From positions 2,914,001 through 2,978,000 of the forward strand of contig NZ_JBCNLP010000001.1 in NCBI RefSeq assembly GCF_039595395.1: a stretch of 64,000 nucleotides of DNA. Direction: 5' to 3'. The translations under genes were made by a program, and so were the position numbers. Under the pieces are notes generated by a model. The model had not been told where the DNA came from. It made no database searches and saw only the letters and a program-made list of their open reading frames with translations. Position 1 is the first letter of the stretch, and each line of letters begins with the position of its first letter. This DNA is from Novosphingobium sp. (GTDB taxonomy: Bacteria > Pseudomonadota > Alphaproteobacteria > Sphingomonadales > Sphingomonadaceae). This document shows positions 42,694 through 51,840 of the stretch, one piece after another.

Positions 42694-44628
42694 ATGCTTC
42701 AGTTCTTTCGCAACATCTTCAAATCCTCCTTGGGTGTGGGCATCGCCATCGCCTTTCTGGTGCTGATCGTGGGCGGTTTTGCCGCCAGCGACGTGGCCAG
42801 CAATCTGGTGAGCGGCGGCGGATCGGGCGACACCATCGCCAAGGTCGGCTCGACCACCATCACCAGCACCCAGTTGGTGAAGCAGGCCCAGCAGGCGGTG
42901 GAAATCGCCCGCCAGGACAACCCCAAGGTGTCGATGCGCGATTTTCTGGCGCAGAACGGCCTGACGCAGGTGATCGACCAGATGGTCGACCGCACCGCCA
43001 TCACCGTCTTTGGCGAAAAGAACGGCATCGTGGCCGGCAAGCTGCTGGTTGACAGCGAACTGGCCAAGATCCCCTCGTTGCAGGGCCCCGACGGCAAGTT
43101 TGCCGAGGCCAGCTATCGCCAGATGCTCGCCCAGCGCAATCTGACCGACAAGGATGTGCGTGAGGATATCGCGCAGGGCCTGGTCGCCCGCCAGTTGCTC
43201 ACCCCGGCCCAGCTGGGCGCGGTGACGCCGACCGATGCCGCGCTGCGCTATGCCACGCTGCTCAAAGACCATCGCAGCGGCTTTGTCGCGGCACTGCCCT
43301 CGCAGGCCTTTGCTCCGGCCAATACCCCCGGCGATGCCGAAGTGTCGAGCTGGTACAACAGCCACAAGCTGTTCTTCAATCAGCCCGAGCACCGCGTGAT
43401 TCGCTATGCCGTCTTCGATGACAGCGTGGCCAAGAACGTTGCCGCGCCCACCGATGCCGAGATCGCCCAGCGCTACAACACCGACAAGGCGCAGTATCAG
43501 GCCAGCGAGACCCGCAAGATCAGCCAGTTGATCCTGCCCACCGAAGCGGCCGCCAAGGCGCTCTCCGCCGAACTGGCCAAGGGCACCGCGATGGAAGCCG
43601 CCGCCAAGGCGCGCGGACTTTCGGTGGCCTCGGTCGGCCCGGTGGACAAGGCGACGCTTGCCGCCCAGACCTCGCAGGCTGTCGCCGATGCCGCCTTTGC
43701 CGCGCCCAAGGGCGTGCTGCCCGCGCCGGTGAAGGGCCTGCTGGGCTATGGCGTGGTGCGCGTCGACGAGATCATCGTGAAGCCCGCCCGCACGCTCGAT
43801 CAGGCCAAGGGCGAGATCGCCGCGGCCCTGCTGGCCGACAAGCGCAAGGCCGCACTGGCCAGCGTGACCTCGAAGATCGACGACAGCTTCTCCAAGGGCG
43901 GCGCGCTCAGCGATGCGGCCAAGGAGCTGGGCGTCAATCTGGTTGCCACCCCGGCGCTCAACGCCGATGGCAGCGTCTTTGGCAACACCGCGCAGAAGGC
44001 TCCGCCCGAGCTGGCCAAGGCCGTTCAGGCCGCCTTCGCCATGGAGCGCGAGCATGCGCCCCAGCTCGCCGAGCTGGAGCCGGGCAAGAAGTTCCTGATG
44101 TTCGATGTCGACAGCATCGTGCAGGCCGCCCCGCTGCCGCTCGACCGCGTGAAGCCCGCCGTGGTCGCCGCGATCCAGATGGAAAAGGGCGCCCAGGCCG
44201 CCAAGAATGCCGCGCTGCGCGTGCTCGACAAGATGAAGCACGGCGGCGAGCTGGGTGCCACTGTGGCCGGGCTGAGCGTCAAGCTGCCGCCGGTGCAGTC
44301 GCTCTCGCTGGGTCGTGAGCAGCTTCGCGCCCAGCAGGGCCAGTTGCCGCCCGCCATGGGCCTGTTCTTCTCGATGGCCAAGGGCAGCACCAAGCTGCTG
44401 CCGCTGCCGGGCGGACGTGGCTGGCTGGTGGTTCAGCTCAAGGACATCACCACCACGCCGGTCGACGCCAAGGACCCGCTGGTGGCCGATGCCAAGCGCG
44501 AACTGGCCAGCCTGCAGGGCCGTGAATATGGCGATGCCCTGCGCCGCGCGATGCGCGCCGATGTCGGCGCCACCCGCAACGATGCCGCCATCGGCGCCGT
44601 TGCCAAGCAACTGGCCGGCGGCAACTAA
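42694..44628 (+). CDS. ppiD: SurA/PpiD-type peptidylprolyl isomerase chaperone
   Basis: 644 residues. A single N-terminal membrane anchor (VGIAIAFLVLIVGGFAASDV, residues 14-33) is followed by a SurA-N-like chaperone domain (IAKVGSTTITSTQLVKQ) and parvulin-like rotamase region (about 270-365, ASETRKISQLILPTEA). The layout is that of PpiD, a periplasmic folding factor anchored at the Sec exit. PpiD rotamase domains are often inactive; I cannot judge here. trpE starts 41 bases later. Confidence 0.88.
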   Translation: MLQFFRNIFKSSLGVGIAIAFLVLIVGGFAASDVASNLVSGGGSGDTIAKVGSTTITSTQLVKQAQQAVEIARQDNPKVSMRDFLAQNGLTQVIDQMVDRTAITVFGEKNGIVAGKLLVDSELAKIPSLQGPDGKFAEASYRQMLAQRNLTDKDVREDIAQGLVARQLLTPAQLGAVTPTDAALRYATLLKDHRSGFVAALPSQAFAPANTPGDAEVSSWYNSHKLFFNQPEHRVIRYAVFDDSVAKNVAAPTDAEIAQRYNTDKAQYQASETRKISQLILPTEAAAKALSAELAKGTAMEAAAKARGLSVASVGPVDKATLAAQTSQAVADAAFAAPKGVLPAPVKGLLGYGVVRVDEIIVKPARTLDQAKGEIAAALLADKRKAALASVTSKIDDSFSKGGALSDAAKELGVNLVATPALNADGSVFGNTAQKAPPELAKAVQAAFAMEREHAPQLAELEPGKKFLMFDVDSIVQAAPLPLDRVKPAVVAAIQMEKGAQAAKNAALRVLDKMKHGGELGATVAGLSVKLPPVQSLSLGREQLRAQQGQLPPAMGLFFSMAKGSTKLLPLPGGRGWLVVQLKDITTTPVDAKDPLVADAKRELASLQGREYGDALRRAMRADVGATRNDAAIGAVAKQLAGGN

Positions 44629-44669
44629 GCACCGGCCTCCTTACCCTCGCAACTCAAGAAAATGGAACC

Positions 44670-46199
44670 ATGACCCAGATCAGCACCACCGCCCGCCCCG
44701 ACAACCAGGAGGCAGCCCTTGCCGCCCTGCGCGAAGGCAAGCCGGCGCTGGTCTGGCGTCGCGTCATTGCCGACAGCGAGACGCCGGTGGGCGCAGGCGC
44801 CAAGCTGATCGAGAGCGGTCGCGGCGATTTCCTGCTCGAATCGGTGCAGGGCGGCGAGGTGCGGGCGCGTTACAGCCTGCTCGGCCTCGATCCCGATCTG
44901 GTGTTTCGCGCTGTGGGCAAGACGGCGGAAATCAACCGCATCTGGCAGCATGACCGCGCGGCCTTCGAGCCGCTGGCCAAGGACCCGCTGACCGAGCTGC
45001 GCGCTCTGGTGGCGGCCTGCCATATCGATGTGCCTGCGGCCCTGCCCCCGGCGCTGGCCTGTCTGGTCGGCTATTTCGGTTACGAGACCTTTGGTCTGGT
45101 CGAGAACCTGCCCCGCCCGGCGCAGAGCGATCTCGACCTGCCCGATATGCTCTTCGTGCGCCCGCGCCTCATTCTGGTCTTCGACCGGCTGAGCGACGAG
45201 CTTTTCGTCATCGCGCCGATCTGGCCGTCGGCCACCGCGCCCGACCGCGCGCTGGACGCCGCGCAGGATCGCATCGACGAGGCGCTGCGCCGTCTGGCCG
45301 GGCCGACCCCTGACACCACTCACGCCGCCGATCTGCCCGAGCCGCAGCTCACCCCGGTGATGCAGCCGGGCCGTTATGGCGAGATGGTCAAGACCGCCAA
45401 GGAGTATATCTCGGCGGGCGATATCTTTCAGGTGGTGCTGGCGCAGCGCTTCACCGCGCCCTTCACCTTGCCGCCTTTCGCGCTTTACCGCTCGCTGCGC
45501 CGGGTCAATCCCTCGCCCTTCCTATATTTCCTCGATCTGCCCGGCTTTGCCGTGGTGGGCTCCAGCCCGGAAATTCTGGTGCGTGTGCGCGCCGGGGAAG
45601 TGACGATCCGCCCCATCGCGGGCACCCGTCCGCGCGGCAAGACGCCCGAGGAAGACAAGGCCAATGAGCTGAGCCTGCTGGCCGACCCCAAGGAACGCGC
45701 CGAACATCTGATGCTGCTCGATCTGGGGCGCAACGATGTGGGCCGGGTGGCGGCGCGAGGCTCAGTGAAGGTCACCGAAAGCTACACCATCGAGCGTTAC
45801 AGCCATGTGATGCACATCGTCTCGAACGTGGTGGGCGAGCTGGATACGGCCAAGCATGACGCCATCGATGCGGTCTTCGCAGGGTTTCCGGCAGGCACGG
45901 TCAGCGGGGCGCCCAAGGTGCGCGCCTGCCAGATCATCGCCGAGCTGGAAGGCGAGACGCGCGGCGCTTACGCGGGCGGCGTCGGCTATTTCGGGCCCGA
46001 CGGCAATCTGGATAGCTGCATCGTGCTGCGCACCGCCGTGGTGAAGGATGGCATGATGCATGTGCAGGCCGGTGCGGGCATCGTCGCCGACAGCGATCCG
46101 GCCAGCGAACAGCGCGAATGCGAGCACAAGGCAGGCGCTCTGTTTGCCGCCGCGCGTGAAGCCGTGCGCGTGGCAAGCGAAGCCGGTTTCGGGCAATGA
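44670..46199 (+). CDS. trpE: Anthranilate synthase component I
   Basis: 509 residues. The tryptophan-binding LLES motif is present near 55-58 (FLLESVQGGEVRARYSLLG), so feedback inhibition is expected. The chorismate-binding C-terminal domain contains IRPIAGTRPRG, LMLLDLGRNDVGRV, SGAPKVRACQIIAELE and GAYAGGVGYFG. With TrpG it turns chorismate and glutamine into anthranilate. Its TGA overlaps the next ATG. Confidence 0.96.
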   Translation: MTQISTTARPDNQEAALAALREGKPALVWRRVIADSETPVGAGAKLIESGRGDFLLESVQGGEVRARYSLLGLDPDLVFRAVGKTAEINRIWQHDRAAFEPLAKDPLTELRALVAACHIDVPAALPPALACLVGYFGYETFGLVENLPRPAQSDLDLPDMLFVRPRLILVFDRLSDELFVIAPIWPSATAPDRALDAAQDRIDEALRRLAGPTPDTTHAADLPEPQLTPVMQPGRYGEMVKTAKEYISAGDIFQVVLAQRFTAPFTLPPFALYRSLRRVNPSPFLYFLDLPGFAVVGSSPEILVRVRAGEVTIRPIAGTRPRGKTPEEDKANELSLLADPKERAEHLMLLDLGRNDVGRVAARGSVKVTESYTIERYSHVMHIVSNVVGELDTAKHDAIDAVFAGFPAGTVSGAPKVRACQIIAELEGETRGAYAGGVGYFGPDGNLDSCIVLRTAVVKDGMMHVQAGAGIVADSDPASEQRECEHKAGALFAAAREAVRVASEAGFGQ

Positions 46200-46747
46200 G
46201 CGACAGTCTGGCCGACAGCCATTCCTTCACCATCGTCAACGATGAGAAGGACTGGCTCTCGGCAAGCTGGCTGCTGACGCGGCATCAGTGGTTATGGAAG
46301 CGGCTGCTGGTCGTTTGCGGGCTGATATGGGTGCTTTTTGTCGCCGCCTATACTGTCCCGGATGGGCTGCAGTATGGTTGGCATCGCGCGTGGCTTTGGG
46401 CTGGCCTGATATGGGGTAGCAAAGTCGCTTTGGGCGTCATTCCCTTCTACGCAGCGCTTGCCTGCATCCTGATGCATGTCAGGGTGCGCAAGTTGTTCCG
46501 TGCCACAACCAAGCTGGCCAGAAGCACGCGGTTCGAGTTTGACGCTCAAGGCATCCGCTCTGCCAACGCACACGCCACCACCAATCTGGACTGGCTCCTG
46601 TTCGAGCGATGGCTTGAGAATGATCGCATCCTGCTGCTGGTTCTGATGCCGCGCAGCTATTCCATTATTCCCAAGTCGCAAGTGGCTCCCCATATCATCG
46701 ACGCGCTGAGGTCGGCCCTGATCGCCGCCCGCGTCCCCCATCGCTAG
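46196..46747 (+). CDS. YcxB-like membrane protein inside the trp operon
   Basis: 183 residues with two membrane helices (about 35-57 and 70-93), then a C-terminal cytosolic domain (RFEFDAQGIRSANAHATTNLDW) that looks like the YcxB-like domain. Its ATG overlaps the trpE stop and trpG starts 10 bases after it, so it sits within the operon. Base composition is slightly less GC-rich than the trp genes, hinting at insertion. Function unknown. Confidence 0.7.
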   Translation: MSDSLADSHSFTIVNDEKDWLSASWLLTRHQWLWKRLLVVCGLIWVLFVAAYTVPDGLQYGWHRAWLWAGLIWGSKVALGVIPFYAALACILMHVRVRKLFRATTKLARSTRFEFDAQGIRSANAHATTNLDWLLFERWLENDRILLLVLMPRSYSIIPKSQVAPHIIDALRSALIAARVPHR

Positions 46748-46757
46748 GTTTTTCGTC

Positions 46758-47366
46758 ATGATCCTCGTTATCGACAATTACGACAGCTTTACCTTCAACC
46801 TCGTCCACTACCTGCTGGAGCTGGGCGCAGAGGTCGAAGTGGTGCGCAATGATGCGCTCTCCGCCGGGCAGGCGATTTCCTCGGGCGCTCAGGGCTTTCT
46901 GATCTCGCCCGGCCCCTGCACGCCCAATGAGGCGGGGATCAGCCTCGATCTGGTCGGCGCCGCTGCGGATGCGGGCAAGCCCTTGCTGGGCGTATGCCTG
47001 GGCCATCAGGCGATCGGGCAGTATTTCGGCGGCAAGGTGGTGCGCGGCGGGCTGATGCATGGCAAGACCAGCCCCGTCACCCATGACGACACCGGCGTGT
47101 TCGCTGGCCTGCCCTCGCCCTTTACCGCCACGCGCTATCACTCGCTGATCGTCGAGGACATTCCCGAGACGCTCAAGGTCAACGCCCGCAGCGATGACGG
47201 CCATGTGATGGGCTTCCGCCATGCCAGCCTGCCGATCCACGGCGTGCAGTTCCACCCCGAGAGCATCGCGACGGAACACGGCCACGCCATGCTGGCCAAT
47301 TTCCTGCGCAGCGCCGGGATGAGCGTGACCATGCCCGAAACCATCACCCCGATCCGCGCGGCATGA
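46758..47366 (+). CDS. trpG: Anthranilate synthase component II (glutamine amidotransferase)
   Basis: 202 residues. Class I amidotransferase features: ILVIDNYDSFTFNLVHYL at the start, oxyanion SPGPCTPNEAG, nucleophile Cys in LLGVCLGHQAIGQ near 78, and His-Glu in VQFHPESIATEHG. It supplies ammonia to TrpE. Overlaps trpD by four bases. Confidence 0.96.
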   Translation: MILVIDNYDSFTFNLVHYLLELGAEVEVVRNDALSAGQAISSGAQGFLISPGPCTPNEAGISLDLVGAAADAGKPLLGVCLGHQAIGQYFGGKVVRGGLMHGKTSPVTHDDTGVFAGLPSPFTATRYHSLIVEDIPETLKVNARSDDGHVMGFRHASLPIHGVQFHPESIATEHGHAMLANFLRSAGMSVTMPETITPIRAA

Positions 47367-48373
47367 GCACCCTCTCGCAGGGCACCCTGCCCCCCGTTTC
47401 GCTCACGCCCTTCGCTCAGGATGAGGCCGAGGCGATCTTCGGCGCCATCCTCGACGGCAAGAGCCATGCCGAGGCCATCACCACCTTCCTCTCGGACCTG
47501 TCCGACCGGGGCGAAACCGCCAGCGAGATCGCAGGCGCCGCTCTGGCCATGCGCGCCCGTATGATCCCGGTGGAGAGCCCCGAGGGCGCCATCGACGTCT
47601 GCGGCACGGGCGGGGACGGGCATCATACGCTCAACGTCTCGACCGCCGTGTCGCTGGTGGTCGCGGCCTGCGGCGTGCCGGTGGCCAAGCATGGCAACCG
47701 CGCGGCCAGCTCCAAGGCGGGCGCCGCCGATACGCTGGAGGCTTTGGGCCTGAACCTCGCCAACGCCGGGGAACGCGCCGCCGAAACGCTTCAGGACATC
47801 GGCATCGCCTTCCTCTTCGCGCAGACGCATCACCCCAAGCTCGGCCCCATCGCGCCGATCCGCAAGGCGCTGGGCAAGCGCAGCATCTTCAACCTGATGG
47901 GCCCGCTGGCCAATCCGGCCCATGTGCAGCGCCAGTTGGTGGGCATCGCCCGCCCCGCCTATGTGCCGATCTATGCCGAGGCGTTCGAGGCGCTGGGCAC
48001 GCAGCGCAGCTTTATCGTCTCGGGCGATGAGGGGCTGGACGAACTCTCGCTGGCGGGCGGCAATGAATGCGCCGAGGTGCAGGGTCGCACCATCGCCATG
48101 CATCGCGTGTCGGCGGCGGATGTGGGCCTGCCCGTGCATCCGGTCACTGCGCTGCGCGGCGGCGATGCGGCCTACAATGCTGACGCCCTGCGCCGCCTGT
48201 TGATGGGCGAGGAAGGCCCCTATCGCGATGCCGTGCTGTTCAACGCCTCTGCCGCGCTGCGCGTGGCGGGCGAGGTGGAAAGCTGGCGCGAAGGCGTCGA
48301 GGAAGCCGCCGAGGTGATCGACAAAGGTCTGGCCAAGGCACTGCTCGACTGCTGGATCGATGCGGTCCGATGA
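47363..48373 (+). CDS. trpD: Anthranilate phosphoribosyltransferase
   Basis: 336 residues. Signature motifs: DVCGTGGDGHHTLNVSTAVS (PRPP site, near 75-94), KHGNRAASSKAGAADTLEALG and HPKLGPIAPIRKALGKRSIFN. It attaches phosphoribose to anthranilate. Four-base overlaps on both sides show coupling with trpG and trpC. Confidence 0.96.
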   Translation: MSTLSQGTLPPVSLTPFAQDEAEAIFGAILDGKSHAEAITTFLSDLSDRGETASEIAGAALAMRARMIPVESPEGAIDVCGTGGDGHHTLNVSTAVSLVVAACGVPVAKHGNRAASSKAGAADTLEALGLNLANAGERAAETLQDIGIAFLFAQTHHPKLGPIAPIRKALGKRSIFNLMGPLANPAHVQRQLVGIARPAYVPIYAEAFEALGTQRSFIVSGDEGLDELSLAGGNECAEVQGRTIAMHRVSAADVGLPVHPVTALRGGDAAYNADALRRLLMGEEGPYRDAVLFNASAALRVAGEVESWREGVEEAAEVIDKGLAKALLDCWIDAVR

Positions 48374-49194
48374 GCGATACAATGATCAAGATGGATACGA
48401 CGATGACCGACAAGCTGACCGAAATCTGCGCCACCAAGGCCGAGGAAGTTGCGCTGCGCAAACCGCTGGCCAGCCTGTCGGACCTTGATGCCCGCGCCGC
48501 GCTGCAGACCGCTCCGCGCGGTTTCGAAGCCGCCCTGCGCGCCAAGGCCGCCGATGGCTTCGCGCTGATCGCGGAGATCAAGAAGGCCAGCCCCTCCAAG
48601 GGCCGGATCCGTGCTGATTTCGATCCGCCCGCCCATGCCCGCGCCTATCAGGCCGGGGGCGCGGCCTGCCTCTCGATCCTGACCGACGCGCCCTATTTCC
48701 AGGGCCATGAGGATTTCCTGATCGCCGCCCGCGCCGCCTGCACCCTGCCGGTGATCCGCAAGGATTTCATGATCGACCCCTGGCAGGTGGCCGAGGCGCG
48801 CTCCATCGGCGCCGATGCCATCCTCATCATCGTCGCCGCGCTGGAAGACGCCCAGATGGCCGAGATCGAGGCCGCCGCGCTGGAACGCGGCATGGATGTG
48901 CTGGTCGAAGTCCACAATGAGGCCGAGATGGAGCGCGCCGCGCGCCTCACCTCGCGCCTGATCGGCGTGAACAACCGTGACCTCAAGCGCTTCAAGACCG
49001 ACATCGCCACCACCGAGCGCCTCGCCCCGCTGGCGCCCGAAGGCACGCTGCTCGTGGCCGAGAGCGGCATCAACAGCCATGCCGATCTGGTCCGCCTCTC
49101 GGCCTGCAACGCCCGCACCTTCCTGGTCGGCGAGAGCCTGATGCGTCAGAGCGATGTCGAGGCCGCCACCCGCCAACTGCTGACCGGCGCCTGA
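48370..49194 (+). CDS. trpC: Indole-3-glycerol phosphate synthase
   Basis: 274 residues from the ATG overlapping trpD; MTDKLTEIC at 48403 is an equally possible start. Motifs: FALIAEIKKASPSKGRI (catalytic Lys), VIRKDFMIDPWQVAEAR (second Lys), LVEVHNEAEMERAA and IGVNNRDLKRF. Closes the indole ring. It is the stand-alone TrpC, not fused to TrpF. Confidence 0.95.
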   Translation: MSDTMIKMDTTMTDKLTEICATKAEEVALRKPLASLSDLDARAALQTAPRGFEAALRAKAADGFALIAEIKKASPSKGRIRADFDPPAHARAYQAGGAACLSILTDAPYFQGHEDFLIAARAACTLPVIRKDFMIDPWQVAEARSIGADAILIIVAALEDAQMAEIEAAALERGMDVLVEVHNEAEMERAARLTSRLIGVNNRDLKRFKTDIATTERLAPLAPEGTLLVAESGINSHADLVRLSACNARTFLVGESLMRQSDVEAATRQLLTGA

Positions 49195-49196
49195 CC

Positions 49197-49679
49197 ATGG
49201 CCGATCTCACCCATCTCGACGCTCAGGGCCATGCCCGCATGGTCGATGTGGGCGGCAAGGCGGAAACCAGACGCCTCGCCATCGCGGAAGGCCGCATCCT
49301 GATGGGCCCGGAAGCGCTGGAGGCGATCCGCGACGGCGCGATCCCCAAAGGCGATGTGCTGGCCGCCGCCCGCATCGCCGGGATCATGGCCGCCAAGAAG
49401 GTCGGCGATCTGATCCCGCTGTGCCATCCGCTGCCTTTGGATGCCGTCAGCGTGGACTTCGCCTTTGAAGATGACGCCTTGCGCTGCACCGCCAGCGCCA
49501 GCCTGACGGGCAAGACCGGCGTAGAGATGGAGGCGCTGACCGCCGTCTCGGTCGCCCTGCTGACGGTCTATGACATGGCCAAGGCCGTGGACAAGGCGAT
49601 GGGAATCACCGGCATCCGCCTGATCGAGAAACACGGCGGCAAATCGGGCTCATGGTACGCGCCGGGCAGGCAGGCCTGA
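49197..49679 (+). CDS. moaC: Cyclic pyranopterin monophosphate synthase
   Basis: 160 residues. MoaC motifs: ARMVDVGGKAETRRLAIAEG, KKVGDLIPLCHPLPLDAV (about 67-80), and TGKTGVEMEALTAVSVALLTVYD with the catalytic Lys and Asp. Second step of molybdopterin synthesis. Its TGA overlaps the moeA ATG. Confidence 0.95.
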   Translation: MADLTHLDAQGHARMVDVGGKAETRRLAIAEGRILMGPEALEAIRDGAIPKGDVLAAARIAGIMAAKKVGDLIPLCHPLPLDAVSVDFAFEDDALRCTASASLTGKTGVEMEALTAVSVALLTVYDMAKAVDKAMGITGIRLIEKHGGKSGSWYAPGRQA

Positions 49680-50878
49680 TGCCGCCCCTCCCATTGGCCG
49701 AGGCGCAGCAAAAGCTGCTGGCCACCATCACGCCGCTGCCGATTGAAACCCTGCCCATCGAACAGGCTGCCGGGCGCTGGCTGGCGGAACCTCTGACGGC
49801 GCAGCGTACCCAGCCCGCCGCCGATCTCTCCGCGATGGACGGCTACGCTCTGCGTGCCGAGGATCTGCCCGGCCCATGGCGCGTGGCCGGCGAAAGCGCG
49901 GCGGGCCACCCATGGCCTCACCCCGTCCAGCCCGGTGAGGCAATCCGCATCGCCACCGGCGCCCTGATGCCCCAGAGCGCCGACGCCATGGTGCTTCAGG
50001 AAGATGTGACCCGCAATGGCGACCACCTGATCCTGACCGGCGATGCGCCCAATCCTCCCGGTCGCCATATCCGTCGCGCGGGGCTGGATTTCTCGCAGGG
50101 CGCGCCCTTGCTGCCCGCCGGAACCCGCCTCGGCCCGGCGCAGATCGCGCTGGCCATCTCGGGCGGTCATGGCAGCGTGGCCGTGCGCCGCCTGCCCCGC
50201 GTCACCATCATCGACAGCGGCGACGAGTTGGTGCCGCCCGGCGCGCGCGTGCTGCCGCATCAGATCCCCGCCAGCAATGGCGCGATGCTGGCCGCGATGG
50301 TCGGCGCTCTGGGCGCCGAGGTGACGCGCATCGGTCCTGTGCGAGACGATCTTTCCGCACTGGTCGCCGCTCTGGACGCCGCTGGCGAGGCCGATCTCAT
50401 CGTCACCTCGGGCGGCGCTTCGGTGGGGGATCACGACCTGATCCGCCCGGCCCTGGAAGCATGGGGCGCGCAGCTCGCTTTCTGGCGCGTGGCGATGCGC
50501 CCAGGCAAACCCTTGATGCATGCGCAGCGCGGCGGGCTCCATGTGCTGGGCCTGCCGGGCAATCCGGTCTCGGGGCTGGTCTGCGGGCAGCTTTTCCTGC
50601 TGCCGATGCTGCGCGCGATGATGGGCGCGAGCGATGTTCTGCCCCGCAAGGTCAGCGCCCGGCTGACAGCCCCCGTGCCCGCAGGCGGCAAGCGGCAGGA
50701 GTTTCTGCGCGGGGCCTGGGATGGCGAAGAGGTCACCCCCAACCCCATGCGCGACAGCAGCGCTCTGGCGGCGATGGCGGCGAGCAATTGCCTGATCGAC
50801 CGCCCGATCAATGCCGAAGCCGCCGAAACGGGCGCAATTGTGGGAATTTATCTGCTGGACACGCATTCCCTCGCTTGA
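49679..50878 (+). CDS. moeA: Molybdopterin molybdenumtransferase
   Basis: 399 residues from MPPLPLAEAQQ. MoeA features: DLSAMDGYALRAEDL near 55, VLQEDVTRNGDHL, VTIIDSGDELVPPG, TSGGASVGDHDLI near 245 and VLGLPGNPVSGLVCG. It inserts molybdate into adenylated molybdopterin. Translationally coupled to moaC. Confidence 0.95.
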   Translation: MPPLPLAEAQQKLLATITPLPIETLPIEQAAGRWLAEPLTAQRTQPAADLSAMDGYALRAEDLPGPWRVAGESAAGHPWPHPVQPGEAIRIATGALMPQSADAMVLQEDVTRNGDHLILTGDAPNPPGRHIRRAGLDFSQGAPLLPAGTRLGPAQIALAISGGHGSVAVRRLPRVTIIDSGDELVPPGARVLPHQIPASNGAMLAAMVGALGAEVTRIGPVRDDLSALVAALDAAGEADLIVTSGGASVGDHDLIRPALEAWGAQLAFWRVAMRPGKPLMHAQRGGLHVLGLPGNPVSGLVCGQLFLLPMLRAMMGASDVLPRKVSARLTAPVPAGGKRQEFLRGAWDGEEVTPNPMRDSSALAAMAASNCLIDRPINAEAAETGAIVGIYLLDTHSLA

Positions 50879-50902
50879 CGGCTGAAAAATTGTTGCATAA
50901 AT

Positions 50903-50917
50903 GTTCCTTGTTCGTTC
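50903..50917 (+). promoter_or_regulatory. LexA (SOS) box
   Basis: GTTC-N7-GTTC is the established alphaproteobacterial LexA site. It lies 29 bases before the lexA start codon, indicating autorepression. Confidence 0.85.
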
Positions 50918-50946
50918 GAGAACGGAACGGCAGGAAGGACATCCGC

Positions 50947-51669
50947 ATGCTCACCCGCAAGCAGCACGAATTGCTCCGCTTTATCCAGGTCCGGCTGGAG
51001 GAAGATGGCGTGTCCCCCTCTTTCGAGGAAATGAAGGAAGCGCTCGACCTCAAGTCGAAATCGGGCGTTCATCGGCTGATTTCCGCGCTGGAGGAACGTG
51101 GCTTTATCCGCCGCCTGCCCAACCGCGCCCGCGCGCTCGAAGTGCTGCGCCAGCCTGAGGATGTGACCGGTGGCCAGCGCGGCGTTGCTGCGGCTGCCCC
51201 GCGTGCCACCCCCGCCCCCGCTGCGCCGCTGGCCCGCCCCGCCGCACTGTCTCCGGCACCGGTGGCGGCGCCCCGCCCCGCCAATGACGTGATCGAGATC
51301 CCGCTGCACGGCCGTATCGCCGCCGGTGTGCCGATCGAGGCGCTGGAAGGGCAATCGACCTTGCCGGTGCCTGCTGCCCTGCTGGGCGCGGGCGACCATT
51401 ATGCGCTTGAGGTGTCTGGCGATTCGATGGTCGAGGCCGGCATTTTCGACGGCGATCTGGCGCTGATCCGCCGCACCGAAATCGCCCGCGATGGCGAAAT
51501 CGTGGTGGCGCTGGTGCGCGGCGAGGAAGCGACGCTGAAGTATCTGCGCCGCGATGGCGGGATGATCCGCCTCGATCCCGCCAATGCGACCTATCAGCCG
51601 CAATATTACCGCCCCGGCGAGGTGCAGGTGCAGGGCAAGCTGGCCGGACTGCTGCGCCGCTATCATTGA
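50947..51669 (+). CDS. lexA: SOS response repressor LexA
   Basis: 240 residues from MLTRKQHELLRFIQVRLEED. The winged helix (1-65) includes SPSFEEMKEALDLKSKSGVHR. A long Ala/Pro linker (about 80-112) is followed by the S24 protease domain: cleavage site in GRIAAGVPIEA, Ser in EVSGDSMVEAGIFDGD near 160 and Lys in GEEATLKYLRR near 198. Self-cleavage upon RecA activation relieves the SOS genes. The linker is long, as in other sphingomonads. Confidence 0.96.
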   Translation: MLTRKQHELLRFIQVRLEEDGVSPSFEEMKEALDLKSKSGVHRLISALEERGFIRRLPNRARALEVLRQPEDVTGGQRGVAAAAPRATPAPAAPLARPAALSPAPVAAPRPANDVIEIPLHGRIAAGVPIEALEGQSTLPVPAALLGAGDHYALEVSGDSMVEAGIFDGDLALIRRTEIARDGEIVVALVRGEEATLKYLRRDGGMIRLDPANATYQPQYYRPGEVQVQGKLAGLLRRYH

Positions 51670-51673
51670 TGGG

Positions 51674-51702
51674 CAGGGTTGGGAGAGGCTTTTCCAACCC
51701 TG
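51674..51702. terminator. Hairpin after lexA
   Basis: CAGGGTTGG pairs with CCAACCCTG 5 bases past the lexA stop. There is no T run after the stem, so it may be a transcript-stabilising or factor-assisted end. Confidence 0.4.
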
Positions 51703-51840
51703 GACATGGTTTGATCGGGGCTGGGAGGAGATCGGTTTTGATCTGGCCTCGGATCGGCTCTTGATGCGAACCGCGCTTCATCGGGAGCATGCTCCCATAA
51801 GGCGGAGCCCAACCTCAGACCACTCCTGCCAAACCCACGC

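Noticed and set aside
42547..44610. 687-codon minus-strand frame opposite ppiD
   Set aside because: Complement of PpiD; Gly/His/Leu-rich shadow sequence.
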